Source: Pedobacter sp. KBS0701 (GTDB taxonomy: Bacteria; Bacteroidota; Bacteroidia; Sphingobacteriales; Sphingobacteriaceae). Taken from it: a stretch of DNA of 64,000 nucleotides. The stretch is from assembly GCF_005938645.2 (NCBI RefSeq), contig NZ_CP042171.1, positions 1,612,001 to 1,676,000 on the forward strand, in the 5' to 3' direction. Of this stretch, positions 53,677 to 61,785 are shown piece by piece. The notes beneath the pieces are model-generated. The model was not told where the DNA came from, did not search any database, and was given only the letters and a program-made list of their open reading frames with translations. Each line of letters begins with the position of its first letter. The stretch's first letter is position 1. Made by a program: the position numbers and the translations under genes.

Positions 53677-54026
53677 ATGAAAACTAATTTCAGTCTGCTC
53701 TTCTACCTGAAGAAACCAAAAAACTATCTTAAAGGTGCTGTTCCTGTTTATCTAAGGATTACTGTAGAGAAACCGTGCGGAGATGGCCACTAATCGGAAT
53801 TGCGACCCTAAGCGATGGAATGCAAAGGGTGGCCTGGGCTATCGGTTCTAAAGAAGAGATCAAGGTGTTGAACACCCATTTTAACCAATTGTAGAATGCC
53901 GTTTATTATACTCATTAACGTGTTTTCGATATGGGCTTTCCGATTACAGCAGATGCAATTAAATCCATTTAACTCGGCACACTCACCAATTCCCATACCT
54001 TATTGGAATTGGAGGCCGTTGCATAA
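53677..54026 (+). pseudogene. Decayed tyrosine recombinase (integrase) N-terminal fragment
   Basis: An ATG at 53677 gives MKTNFSLLFYLKKPKNYLKG-type start of a Bacteroidota phage integrase (arm-binding domain), but a TAA at 53791 stops it after 38 codons. Homology then continues in frame +1 (TNRNCDPKRWNAKGG, from about 53780) and frame +2 (SKEEIKVLNTHFNQL from 53847, then FDMGFPITADAIKSI with in-frame TAG/TAA codons). Only the arm-binding and part of the SAM-like core-binding domain remain; the catalytic domain with the R-H-R-Y residues is missing. It sits 250 bp behind tRNA-Lys, as expected for an integrase that used this tRNA as attB. Confidence 0.75.
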
Positions 54027-54161
54027 CATAACCTAAGAATAAATAGGATTTATTCTGGTGTAGGTATTTGTAACGGATGGACTATGACAGATAAGCGTTA
54101 TTAGGGACATGGAGAGTTGTGTAAATTTTTATTTTAAATTATGGCTTTGAAATAATTTCAG

Positions 54162-54599
54162 GTGGGGTTTTTATTTTCAACTGTTGTCATACCAGATCCC
54201 AGTCACAACTCTAGAGGATGGAAAGAAACAGCGGTAAAGGATTTAACAATTAATGTACTACCAGAAAGTTACTTGGAAAACATTTGGGATCTTATCACAA
54301 CAGCAAGCATATATGCTACTGGGAGTTTTGATTTGACAGTTGGAGTGCCTGGTGATCTTCCTAATGCGATAGTTGCAAAAGAAGCTGCATTAGCTGCGAA
54401 CACTACAATGATAGGACTTGAAAGAAGCTATGGAACAAAAGGACTAACAATTCTTATAAAATCTGGTACCTTAGGTAAATCGGTGGCTAAATTAATGCAA
54501 ATACAACTAGGGGCAGTGATACCCGGTGCAAGAGTAAGTGCTAGATTAACAGGGAAAACGCCTCCTCATACATCGGTAACCGGAACAAATTGTCAATAA
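54162..54599 (+). CDS. Unknown protein, candidate orphan toxin C-terminal module
   Basis: A 145-residue ORF starting at GTG 54162; no in-frame ATG exists before the upstream stop, which suggests either a GTG start or a fragment cut from a longer gene. No domain is recognised. It is Gly/Ala/Thr rich in the second half (LTILIKSGTLGKSVAKLMQIQ), lacks a signal peptide and ends TGTNCQ. Its stop is directly followed by the ATG of the next gene (no gap), a coupling often seen for toxin/immunity pairs. The toxin reading is a hypothesis from arrangement and from the AT-rich, island-like setting. Confidence 0.5.
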   Translation: MGFLFSTVVIPDPSHNSRGWKETAVKDLTINVLPESYLENIWDLITTASIYATGSFDLTVGVPGDLPNAIVAKEAALAANTTMIGLERSYGTKGLTILIKSGTLGKSVAKLMQIQLGAVIPGARVSARLTGKTPPHTSVTGTNCQ

Positions 54600-55151
54600 A
54601 TGGATAATATAAAAGAAAAAATTTATCAGATAATCAAAAATCAGTTTCAAAGAGATTTTTTTTATGATCAGGGTTCTATAACTACTACTGAAAATATTAA
54701 TGTGCAAATCAAAAAATTTGAGAAGGAGAACCCAAATGCTTCAACTATTTTTTTAAGTAACCTGAGTAATAGCTTCCCAAATATTAAAATGGAAAACTTT
54801 ACCCATTTTTTTAATCACGATAGATGTATAAGATTTCTTATTCAAATAAGTGAAGAAAAAAGATTTATATGTCAATTAAGTGTTTTTAATTATTTTTCGG
54901 TGTATCAACATAGTGCAAAATTAGCTCATAGTAGATATGAATATGAAGTACCTCATTACGTTAACATCAATGAATCAGAAATTTGCGATGAAATATATAG
55001 ATGCAGTAACGTAAACTCAATTAGAGCAATTTGGTTAAGTAGAGATATTTTAAACGAAGTGGTAGATGAGTTTTCAATTCTGGATGATGATCCATTATTC
55101 CGGTATGAAATAAAAATTTCGGACATTCTTTTCACAGATCATTATATATAA
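54600..55151 (+). CDS. Unknown protein, candidate immunity protein
   Basis: A 183-residue soluble protein with no signal peptide or membrane helix and no family I recognise. It is rich in Asn, Phe and Ile, and AT-rich in codons, with acidic clusters (EISDE, NESEICDEI, FSILDDDPLFRYEI), typical of cytoplasmic immunity proteins but not diagnostic. ATG at 54600 directly abuts the stop of the preceding ORF and the next gene follows 6 bp later, so all three appear to be one transcript. Confidence 0.6.
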   Translation: MDNIKEKIYQIIKNQFQRDFFYDQGSITTTENINVQIKKFEKENPNASTIFLSNLSNSFPNIKMENFTHFFNHDRCIRFLIQISEEKRFICQLSVFNYFSVYQHSAKLAHSRYEYEVPHYVNINESEICDEIYRCSNVNSIRAIWLSRDILNEVVDEFSILDDDPLFRYEIKISDILFTDHYI

Positions 55152-55157
55152 CGAGGA

Positions 55158-55610
55158 ATGAAAATGTTTTCACGACGACTTCTTTCAAAAAACGGTCCAA
55201 ACTGTTATTTACCATGGAGCCAAACATTTCAAATATATAAAACATCAACAGGTGTTGACTTAGCTGAAACAAAAAAGGCGCTGAGTTATATAATTAGTGC
55301 ATTGGCACAAAAAATCCCAGTATTAATAGGTGTTGACAATAGATCGGGTGCCCCAGCAGCAAATCCAGATAACTCAACAGATCATTTTGTTGTTGTTGTA
55401 GGAATGGGGACTGACGAAAAAGGAAAATTTTTACAATTTGTAGATAACGCAACTAATAACCCTTCTACGGGTGCAAGTTTCAGTAACCGACTTTATTATA
55501 ATTCTACTACAGGAAAAATCACAGGGAAAACAGCTGTTACTGACTATAGAAATTATCCGGGTATGCATGATTATATTGTCACCCAAGTTCGTAATAGCAT
55601 AAAAAAATAA
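55158..55610 (+). CDS. Papain/C39-like cysteine peptidase-fold protein, small
   Basis: A 150-residue protein with the pattern of a C39-like papain fold: a helix (AETKKALSYIISALAQKIPVLIGVD, residues about 36-60), then H76 in TDHFVVVVGMG and D96-N97 in LQFVDNATN. A Cys16 in GPNCYLPWSQ could be the nucleophile, but its context is not a textbook match. RBS-like GAGG precedes the second in-frame ATG (55164), which is also a possible start. No signal peptide or carrier domain is attached, so it may be an orphan effector module. A secreted protein gene follows 5 bp later. Confidence 0.6.
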   Translation: MKMFSRRLLSKNGPNCYLPWSQTFQIYKTSTGVDLAETKKALSYIISALAQKIPVLIGVDNRSGAPAANPDNSTDHFVVVVGMGTDEKGKFLQFVDNATNNPSTGASFSNRLYYNSTTGKITGKTAVTDYRNYPGMHDYIVTQVRNSIKK

Positions 55611-55615
55611 AAAAA

Positions 55616-56191
55616 ATGAGATATCTACTAATATTATTTGTCCTTTTATTGTTCACATGTAACAAATCTTACTCCCAAGTATATGACAAAGCTATTAAGG
55701 GCACCATAGTTAAGTTTCTAAAATGGCATAAAGAGGGAAAAGAAGAAAAGTTAGGAGAATACTATTTCGTACCCAGATATGACGGAACGGGAGACAGAAA
55801 AAGATATTTTGATCGTGATAGTTTAGAACTTTATTATAATAATTTTAGGCATAGTGGCTTAATTTCGGAATTATATATTGAGCAATTAAAAGAATATTTC
55901 AACTATTATGAAAAATTTCTTGGGGATAAGCCTAAAGATGGGGAATTAATCAAAATTGAAGGTTTAGACCAGGATATCGTACTCAACACGTTCGAACCAG
56001 AAGAAATTTTAGAAAATATAGGGACATTAAAAATCACTAAAATTTTAGTCATATATAATAAGGCATTAGTTGGGATAAATTTTAAGAGAAATGTTAATAT
56101 GATTTTTCAATTGACAAAAACTGATAATAAATGGCTTATAGATTATATAGGGGGCGACAATACAAATAAAAATAGTGCATTTAGTCAATAA
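55616..56191 (+). CDS. Exported hypothetical protein, candidate periplasmic immunity
   Basis: A 191-residue protein with an N-terminal signal (RYLLILFVLLLFTCNKSYSQ); C15 in LLFTC is a weak lipobox and cleavage after YSQ is equally possible. The body resembles small DUF3828/SnoaL-like periplasmic domains (AIKGTIVKFLKWHKEGKEEK at the start, NMIFQLTKTDNKWLIDYIGG near the end). It lies 5 bp after the C39-like gene. If that gene encodes a peptidase effector acting in the periplasm, this would be a natural immunity protein; this is inference from order only. Confidence 0.65.
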   Translation: MRYLLILFVLLLFTCNKSYSQVYDKAIKGTIVKFLKWHKEGKEEKLGEYYFVPRYDGTGDRKRYFDRDSLELYYNNFRHSGLISELYIEQLKEYFNYYEKFLGDKPKDGELIKIEGLDQDIVLNTFEPEEILENIGTLKITKILVIYNKALVGINFKRNVNMIFQLTKTDNKWLIDYIGGDNTNKNSAFSQ

Positions 56192-56289
56192 CCTGTACCT
56201 GATGATCAAGTTCTCATCTTTCAAATATATTAATATTTGATAATTTGGATCAGGCAAAAAAGTTGGGGGGATAAATAATTAATAATACT

Positions 56290-56686
56290 TTACCAGCTCT
56301 TTAAATTCAGGTTGTCTATTTCCTTAAGGTGCTTGTCCTTGGTGTGTAACTTTAGGTCAAATTGCTTTGATACTGCGGCTATCCACATGTCATTCTCCGG
56401 TATTGGCTTACCTTTTTGCAACAAGGCAGTTTTGGTTAAGGCATAGTGATTTGCTGTTTCTTCATCAGCAATAAGAACATTACACCTTTCTAGAAAAGAG
56501 TTGAGTTGATCTGTTTAATGTGCTCTTTGGGTTAGCTTATCTGTAAGCACCCAGATATAGTTCTCCTAATACAGCAAAAGGAATATTTATTTCCTCCCCT
56601 AAGGTTTCAAGAAACGCTGTAATTGTTGGATTGCCTTTAAATAACTCAATAACCACATTAGTGTCTAATAGATTACTTCCAGTCAT
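56290..56686 (-). pseudogene. Broken PIN-domain (VapC-like) toxin
   Basis: The reading begins at ATG 56686 with GSNLLDTNVVIELFKGNP, the start of a PIN ribonuclease, and ends with TKDKHLKEIDNLNLKSW. Three lesions break it: TAA at codon 50 (56537-56539) after GELYLGAYR, a one-base deletion near 56526, and a tandem 5-bp duplication (GAGTTGAGTT, 56498-56507). Past these, homology resumes (FLERCNVLIADEETANHYAL, PENDMWIAAVSKQF). The acidic residues of the active site survive in the scattered frames. It overlaps the antitoxin gene by 14 bp. Confidence 0.82.
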
Positions 56687-56903
56687 CTGCGTGGATTGTT
56701 TCACAAGATTCTGTAATTATACGTTCCATTTCTTCCGTCTCGTCCTTAGACCAGATTCCAGAAAAATCTTTTAAGCTTGGCGTTTTCTTAACTGTTCTAT
56801 TATTGTTATTCTTTAATAGCTTCTCCAAAGCAGATAAAGTAGCTTCACTCTTTACTTTGAGCATTTCTTCTATCAAATGTAATTTACGTGTTTCTATGTG
56901 CAT
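56673..56903 (-). CDS. VapB-like antitoxin (DUF2281-type), intact
   Basis: 76 residues from ATG 56903; an upstream in-frame ATG at 56930 is possible but the antitoxin fold starts at HIETRKLHLIEEMLKVKSEA. A helical N-terminus (TRKLHLIEEMLKVKSEATLSALEKLLK) and an acidic, flexible C-terminus that would wrap the toxin (DETEEMERIITESC) are typical. Its last 14 bp overlap the start of the broken PIN toxin. With the toxin dead, the antitoxin is an orphan that could still neutralise related toxins. Confidence 0.72.
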   Translation of the reverse strand: MHIETRKLHLIEEMLKVKSEATLSALEKLLKNNNNRTVKKTPSLKDFSGIWSKDETEEMERIITESCETIHADDWK

Positions 56904-57073
56904 GGATATGATATTGAGTGTTAACACCAAAATAAAGAATTATTTCTAAAATAACCATACCCCTAAATCCTAATGAACTTGAACAAGTGCTAGTTATACA
57001 TGTGATTTCAAGTTTTTAATTTTTTCGTGATCTTTATTTAAAACCATCTCGCTAGACTTTTGCAACGAAAGTT

Positions 57074-57484
57074 TTATTGTGGTATAGCTCCGATTTGAGT
57101 CATTAAAGCTAGCAAATCAGGTTGTCCTATTTCTTCAATTATCTGGTTGTCAGATAAACGATAAAAATTCATTGCGCTAACTGCGATCGGTTTTCCGGTT
57201 GCGGGTACGCCAAAGAAAGTTCCTTTATGGGTTCCCTTCATTGTAAATCTAACGGCTACTTTGTCATTTTCAGTGATCATATCTTCAATACTCCATTGAA
57301 TATCAGGAAAGCCGCTGCGCATCATTCCTATAAGCGTTAGATAACCTTTAGGCCCTTGCAACGGATCAGCCTGAAACGGCACATAGAATTTCGCAGCTGG
57401 ACTTATTAATTGTTGAGACAAATTTTCATCAGCAGTATTAATAAATTGTAAAAATTGATTGAGGAATTCTTTTGTTGTTCCCAT
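57074..57484 (-). CDS. SnoaL-like / ester cyclase family protein (NTF2 fold)
   Basis: 136 residues from ATG 57484; a longer in-frame start at 57529 is less likely because the domain starts at TTKEFLNQFLQFINTADENL. It has the SnoaL/NTF2 cone fold pattern: FPDIQWSIEDMITENDKVAVRFTMKGTHKGTFFGVPATGKPI with the later FYRLSDNQIIEEIGQPD. Members are small-molecule-binding or isomerase-like; no specific role can be assigned. It follows a Crp/Fnr gene on the same strand (119 bp), which may regulate it. Confidence 0.85.
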   Translation of the reverse strand: MGTTKEFLNQFLQFINTADENLSQQLISPAAKFYVPFQADPLQGPKGYLTLIGMMRSGFPDIQWSIEDMITENDKVAVRFTMKGTHKGTFFGVPATGKPIAVSAMNFYRLSDNQIIEEIGQPDLLALMTQIGAIPQ

Positions 57485-57603
57485 TTTATATTTTTTTGAC
57501 TTGTAAAACTGTGTTGTTATACAATGCAAAGATGGTTTACAAATGTCTCTTCAGCCAATAAACAAGCTTAATAAATAGTCTTAATGTAGTTTAAGGGTAA
57601 CTA

Positions 57604-58185
57604 TTATTTTAATGATATATCTTTTCTGATTTTGCTCAGAAATTCAGGTGTTATGCCCAAATAGGAAGCTATCTGAGCATTGGGTAATCTTGAAGATAAC
57701 TCGGTATACTGTTCAAGAAAATCCAAATATCGTTGCTCTGCATTTGAACTGAAATTTTGTAACAAGCGGGTCTGAAGTTCAATAAATTTTTCCTCCACGA
57801 TCACCCGAAAGTTTCTGTCAAACTTTGGTGAATTCACAAAAAGATAAAGCAAGTCTTGCTTCTCAATTTGCAAAATGGTAGAAGGTTCAATTGCCTCTAT
57901 GAATAGTTTGCTTGGTTTTCCCGAATAGAAACTCCCCAGATCAGCAACCCAATCATTTTCTGCTGCAAACCTTAGATTATGTTCCGTCCCTTTTTCATCA
58001 ATGCCATACATTTTAAAGCAGCCTTTCTCAACAAATGTATAATGTTTGCAAATAAAGCCCTCCTGTAAGATCATCTGTCTCCGTTTTATTTTCCTTGGCG
58101 TTACTCTTTCGGAAAGCAAAATTATTTCATCGGAATTTAGAGGAAGGTACTTTTTAAAATATTCAATTAAAGGTTGTATCGTCAA
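57604..58185 (-). CDS. Crp/Fnr family transcriptional regulator
   Basis: A 193-residue regulator. The cyclic-nucleotide-binding fold covers about 15-120 (RQMILQEGFICKHYTFVEKGCFKMY, then DWVADLGSFYSGKPSK), and the C-terminal HTH about 140-193 (RYLDFLEQYTELSSRLPNAQIASYLGITPEFLSKIRKD). It is the short Bacteroidota Crp/Fnr type. It lies directly upstream of the SnoaL-like gene in the same direction and is likely its regulator. Confidence 0.9.
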   Translation of the reverse strand: MTIQPLIEYFKKYLPLNSDEIILLSERVTPRKIKRRQMILQEGFICKHYTFVEKGCFKMYGIDEKGTEHNLRFAAENDWVADLGSFYSGKPSKLFIEAIEPSTILQIEKQDLLYLFVNSPKFDRNFRVIVEEKFIELQTRLLQNFSSNAEQRYLDFLEQYTELSSRLPNAQIASYLGITPEFLSKIRKDISLK

Positions 58186-59144
58186 GTTTTTGATATTAAG
58201 CCTGTATAGTTTTTACAGAAAAGAGTTCCTAAATAAATCAGCAATTTAGAGCTGCAAAAATAGAACTAAAATTCTGTAAATCATTAGCAATGATAATTGG
58301 ATTTTACGGTTAAATTCCCTAAGCTTAGCAGAATGCTCCTTGTTCTTTCCCTTTGAGGTATTTTGGGGGCTAAGCCTAATCCTATTAGTAATGTCCTTAC
58401 GGCTGACGATCACATAAATCCTCCAACGCTCATTGGAAAACGATTTCACTATGCTGAAATCCCGAACCGCTGTTTATTGCCTTTTACCCCGTGCTGCTCC
58501 GACACAGCTGTAGACCAACAATACCTTAGGCTAACTTTCTCTTTACCTTTTATTTGGCTATTGTGAACCTGCCAATCGAAATCGAGGTAAATTTTTGATC
58601 TAGCTCATCTAAACCAAGGCTACAGCTCAACCGAAGTAAGTGTGAAGTAGTGTGCAAGCAGATACGAAGCAGACCTGGCCGGAAGGTGGCTTAAACGTGG
58701 GGTAGATGTGGGGTGAAGGTGGAATTGGAATATTCTTTTTGGAGATTTTTAATCAGATGGATCGATTTGGGTGATCATCCCTTTTTGATTATCCTAAGAT
58801 ACTAAAATTATGGTTTTCAGGGTTGTCATGATCAAAATTAAATAACAAAAGGCCCCTTTTTTACAAACCGCAGAATTAAGGCTCTGGTAAGAAAGGAGAC
58901 ATGGTAACAGCCTGATGGCATTGGAGATTTGGCCCATCTTTTCTTCAAATTATCCCCGAAAGCAAATCTTTTACGCTGCCTTCTACCGGCAATAGGGGTT
59001 TTTATATCTTGCAACGCTATTTTTTGCTTCGCAAAATGCTTTTGTGTTAAGTGCCGAAATCGCTGATGTAAGCCAAAATATAGTTTTACTTATTTTTTAT
59101 GGGCTTGCATTTATGCCCGGGCCCCTCTTCGAAAATGTAACCAG
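58186..59144. other. Non-coding or decayed DNA, island remnant
   Basis: About 960 bp with no gene I can support. Short open frames on both strands lack start signals and recognisable domains. A G-rich, low-complexity tract (58635-58725: repeated GTGAAG, GGGGTAGATGTGGGGTGAAGG) stands out. The region is bracketed by the Crp gene and a fragment at 59145 and is plausibly eroded mobile DNA. Confidence 0.45.
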
Positions 59145-59171
59145 TTGCCGTGCATCAGGTTTTTGAAATAC

Positions 59172-59384
59172 ATGGCTCTTTACGAAACACAGTTTAAGAA
59201 GTTTACAGGCATTGAAGACCAGTATGGATATAATTTATCAAAAAAAATCAATAATGAACGCTTATCAAATATAACATACTTACTGATGAAGCCATTAGAG
59301 TGGGTTTTTCTGATCTGTTTGTATCTTTTTACGCAGAAGCCTGAATACCGCATCAGGAAACAGTATTCAATGGGAAAAGGCTAG
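59172..59384 (+). pseudogene. C-terminal fragment of a larger membrane-associated protein
   Basis: From ATG 59172 the frame gives ALYETQFKKFTGIEDQYGYN and, near its end, a hydrophobic segment MKPLEWVFLICLYLFTQKPE before a basic end. It reads like the tail of a longer protein (it reminds me of DUF6688-type proteins, low certainty). Upstream DNA shows no intact N-terminal part in any frame. Probably a truncated remnant; a genuine 70-aa small protein is the alternative. Confidence 0.4.
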
Positions 59385-59388
59385 GCGA

Positions 59389-60048
59389 TTACAGAGGCCG
59401 TTTTTTATTTCTATTGATGATAAAGAAAACAATAACGAGAATTACTCCTGCCAGCACTACCCACACTATCGCTTGGCCAACAATATATCCTAATCCAAAT
59501 GCTATATTTCCCATATTGGAAGTACCTTGTTGTCGGCTCGCCTTATTAGCGGTAATCTTTAAGGAATTGAAAAAGCGCTCCCGGGCGGGTTTAGAGACTT
59601 CGTCTTTATCCTTATCCGTCCAGAAGTCAACATAAAGCATTTGACTGTTCAGGAACAGAATCCTTTTAAACCGTAAATTTGATAAATTAGGATTGTTGGT
59701 TACATACTTAATCTCATATCCTTGCAACCCATCGAGATGGTAAGGCTTTTTACTGACAAGTTCGCCCTTTGATGTTTTTAATGTTCCTCCAATGAATCCG
59801 GAATAAAGGCTGTCAAGTTCATTGTGACTAAAACCTGCTCCGTTTTTACTAAGATCAGAAAGACCGGCAAGATAAAAGCCTGATGAATCACTATAATGAT
59901 GTACATGTTGCCCTAAGGTATCAATGGTTTGAGGTTTATCAGGGAAGTCAATTGCGGCTAAATCGCCTAGTGTTTGATGGAAAAAACCTGCTCTAAAAGA
60001 GCATAAAACGATAAATAACACAAAAATTGTAAATATTTTTTTAGTCAT
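59389..60048 (-). CDS. Hypothetical exported protein with C-terminal membrane anchor
   Basis: A 219-residue protein: signal peptide (about 1-20), a soluble domain (about 25-165; beginning LGDLAAIDFPDKPQTIDTLG and with YEIKYVTNNPNLSNLRFKRI) and a C-terminal membrane helix (about 190-212, VVLAGVILVIVFFIINR) with a basic end. The FP-x-x-P and FWTDKDKDE features recall proteins that form small beta-sheet domains, but I do not recognise the family. It begins a block of same-strand hypothetical genes. Confidence 0.72.
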   Translation of the reverse strand: MTKKIFTIFVLFIVLCSFRAGFFHQTLGDLAAIDFPDKPQTIDTLGQHVHHYSDSSGFYLAGLSDLSKNGAGFSHNELDSLYSGFIGGTLKTSKGELVSKKPYHLDGLQGYEIKYVTNNPNLSNLRFKRILFLNSQMLYVDFWTDKDKDEVSKPARERFFNSLKITANKASRQQGTSNMGNIAFGLGYIVGQAIVWVVLAGVILVIVFFIINRNKKRPL

Positions 60049-60201
60049 AGAGGCTGTTCTGGTAATTTCATAATGGATTGAACGATGAGAAATAAGAATA
60101 CAAGGTAATCATTGCAGCCAAAATGCACGAAGAATTGCGTATCTATATTATTTTATAGTTTGATATAAAATATGCTAAAGAATTAGCAAAAGGCAGGGCA
60201 A

Positions 60202-61002
60202 TTACTCTATGATCCTGTACAATCCAAAACCGGGGGAATAAAGATATTTGATGCCGTGCAAGGCAATCACTTGTGGCAGAACCAAGTTCTCCGCCTTGAA
60301 CTTAAGGTCACCTAATTTATAATAAGACATGTATACCGGAGAGGGAAGCCTGCCTTTTTTCCATCGAACTAAAACATCATCATCAAATTCTTTTACGTTT
60401 TTTGCAGTTCTCGAAAATTCACTGTTGAAAAGATAGTCATTGCGCACAAATAAGGTTTCATCTTTTATTTCAAAAATATTACATCGTTCCTGATGTACCG
60501 TTACATATTCACAAGGTTTGTAACCGTATCGTTTTAAAAGTGCTGTTTCATATTGATGAAGTGCCAAACGTTTTAAACTGTCATTTTCAATTTTAAGCGC
60601 TTCCGACTTTGCACTCAGACTGTCTGTAAAAACTACATTTTTGAAATCCTGGGATTTGCGATAATCCGGATAGAAGTATTTTTTACGATTAAAATAAAGA
60701 TTACCCTTTTTATCTATAAAAAAAGGTAGCTCCCAGTCATAAGTTTTCTCAAAAATGATTCGTTGGTTTACGTCCATTATTTTAAACGGAGCATCACTTC
60801 TGTCTGGTTTCAAAAAAAATCTGTCATCTTCTAAAAAGATAATTTCACTTAAATTTTGCATGTCTGTAACCAGCTTAAACTTACCCTGATCCTGAAGTAA
60901 ATCGGAAATTAAAGGCACTTCCGGATGGCTATCCTTCTTTGGAAATGGATTACATGCTGAAGCTAACAGCATCATCATCAAACCGGCAAATTTACATCTC
61001 AT
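60202..61002 (-). CDS. Hypothetical lipoprotein
   Basis: A 266-residue lipoprotein with lipobox ending at C17 (LLASACNPF). The mature part shows repeated short beta segments (LSEIIFLEDDRFFLKP, IFEKTYDWELPFFIDKKGNLYFNRKKY) but no family I know. It is separated from the next genes by short gaps and is on the same strand as its neighbours. Surface or periplasmic location only can be stated. Confidence 0.72.
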   Translation of the reverse strand: MRCKFAGLMMMLLASACNPFPKKDSHPEVPLISDLLQDQGKFKLVTDMQNLSEIIFLEDDRFFLKPDRSDAPFKIMDVNQRIIFEKTYDWELPFFIDKKGNLYFNRKKYFYPDYRKSQDFKNVVFTDSLSAKSEALKIENDSLKRLALHQYETALLKRYGYKPCEYVTVHQERCNIFEIKDETLFVRNDYLFNSEFSRTAKNVKEFDDDVLVRWKKGRLPSPVYMSYYKLGDLKFKAENLVLPQVIALHGIKYLYSPGFGLYRIIE

Positions 61003-61064
61003 GGTACGTTTTTAAGAGTCGAACCTGTAACAAAAACTGATCCATAAGCATGATTGCCGGTTTG

Positions 61065-61514
61065 CTAAGCATCTGGTATGTTTGGCTCTACAAGTTTAAT
61101 GAGTTTTTCAAGGGATTCCTGCCAGCCAAGATAACACATCTCCAGGGGTATCATCGCGGGTATGTTTTCCTGCAATATTTTCAGGTCTGTACCTACGGAT
61201 GTTTTTCTGAACCAGATGGTGTTTACGATGATACCCGGTAAATTTGAATCTTCAAACTTATCGGTGTATTTTAACAGTTCATTCGGAACAACCTCTAAGT
61301 ATTCGCCACCAAACGCGTTAGTACTTCCTGTGGTGAAATTCTGGAAAGACATTTTAAACGTGCCGCCCGGCTTTACATCCATGTCATGAATGATGCCGAG
61401 AAATCCATAAGGCGGCATCCATGATGCAAGTGCTGTAGGCTCTGTAAAAGCACGGTAAACCTTTTCAGGGGATGCTTTAATAACTCTGTGTAATGAAACG
61501 CTGTTGTCTGACAT
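61065..61514 (-). CDS. SRPBCC (AHSA1/START-like) domain protein
   Basis: A 149-residue SRPBCC protein: LHRVIKASPEKVYRAFTEPTALASWMPP (residues about 8-35) is the classical AHSA1-like start, followed by FKMSFQNFTTGSTNAFGGEYLEV and a C-terminal helix (GWQESLEKLIKLVEP). These proteins bind hydrophobic ligands; no specific function is deduced. Length is normal for the family. Confidence 0.92.
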   Translation of the reverse strand: MSDNSVSLHRVIKASPEKVYRAFTEPTALASWMPPYGFLGIIHDMDVKPGGTFKMSFQNFTTGSTNAFGGEYLEVVPNELLKYTDKFEDSNLPGIIVNTIWFRKTSVGTDLKILQENIPAMIPLEMCYLGWQESLEKLIKLVEPNIPDA

Positions 61515-61785
61515 ACAATTATTTTTATTTTAGAATTTTACTTTGCTTAACAAAGATGACGTTATTACCAGATAATTTGCAGGGTTATATACGACAATTT
61601 ACAGGGGATATCGGACAATATTTTCTTCGACAACATGGTGCAGGCCAGCTTTCGTTGTGGTTACCCACCAGGTGATTGATGGGTCTGATGGTTTCCTGAT
61701 GTGATAATGAATGCCTATACCAAAGGAGTTTTCAATGTTATGTAATTGAATGATGGGGGATGAATTTTAACCGAACCGGGATAGG
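61515..61785. other. Short gap with a possible gene fragment
   Basis: An open frame at 61556-61675 reads LLPDNLQGYIRQFTGDIGQY on, then stops. It looks like a piece of a coding sequence but has no recognised domain or clear start. Otherwise nothing is supported here. Confidence 0.3.

Noticed and set aside
58246..58449. 67-codon frame on the - strand (RWRIYVIVSRKDITNRIRLS)
   Set aside because: No start context or family match; kept only as part of the decayed region.
61493..61675. 60-codon frame as a real gene
   Set aside because: Its beginning overlaps the SRPBCC start antisense and the rest has no domain; listed only as a possible fragment.
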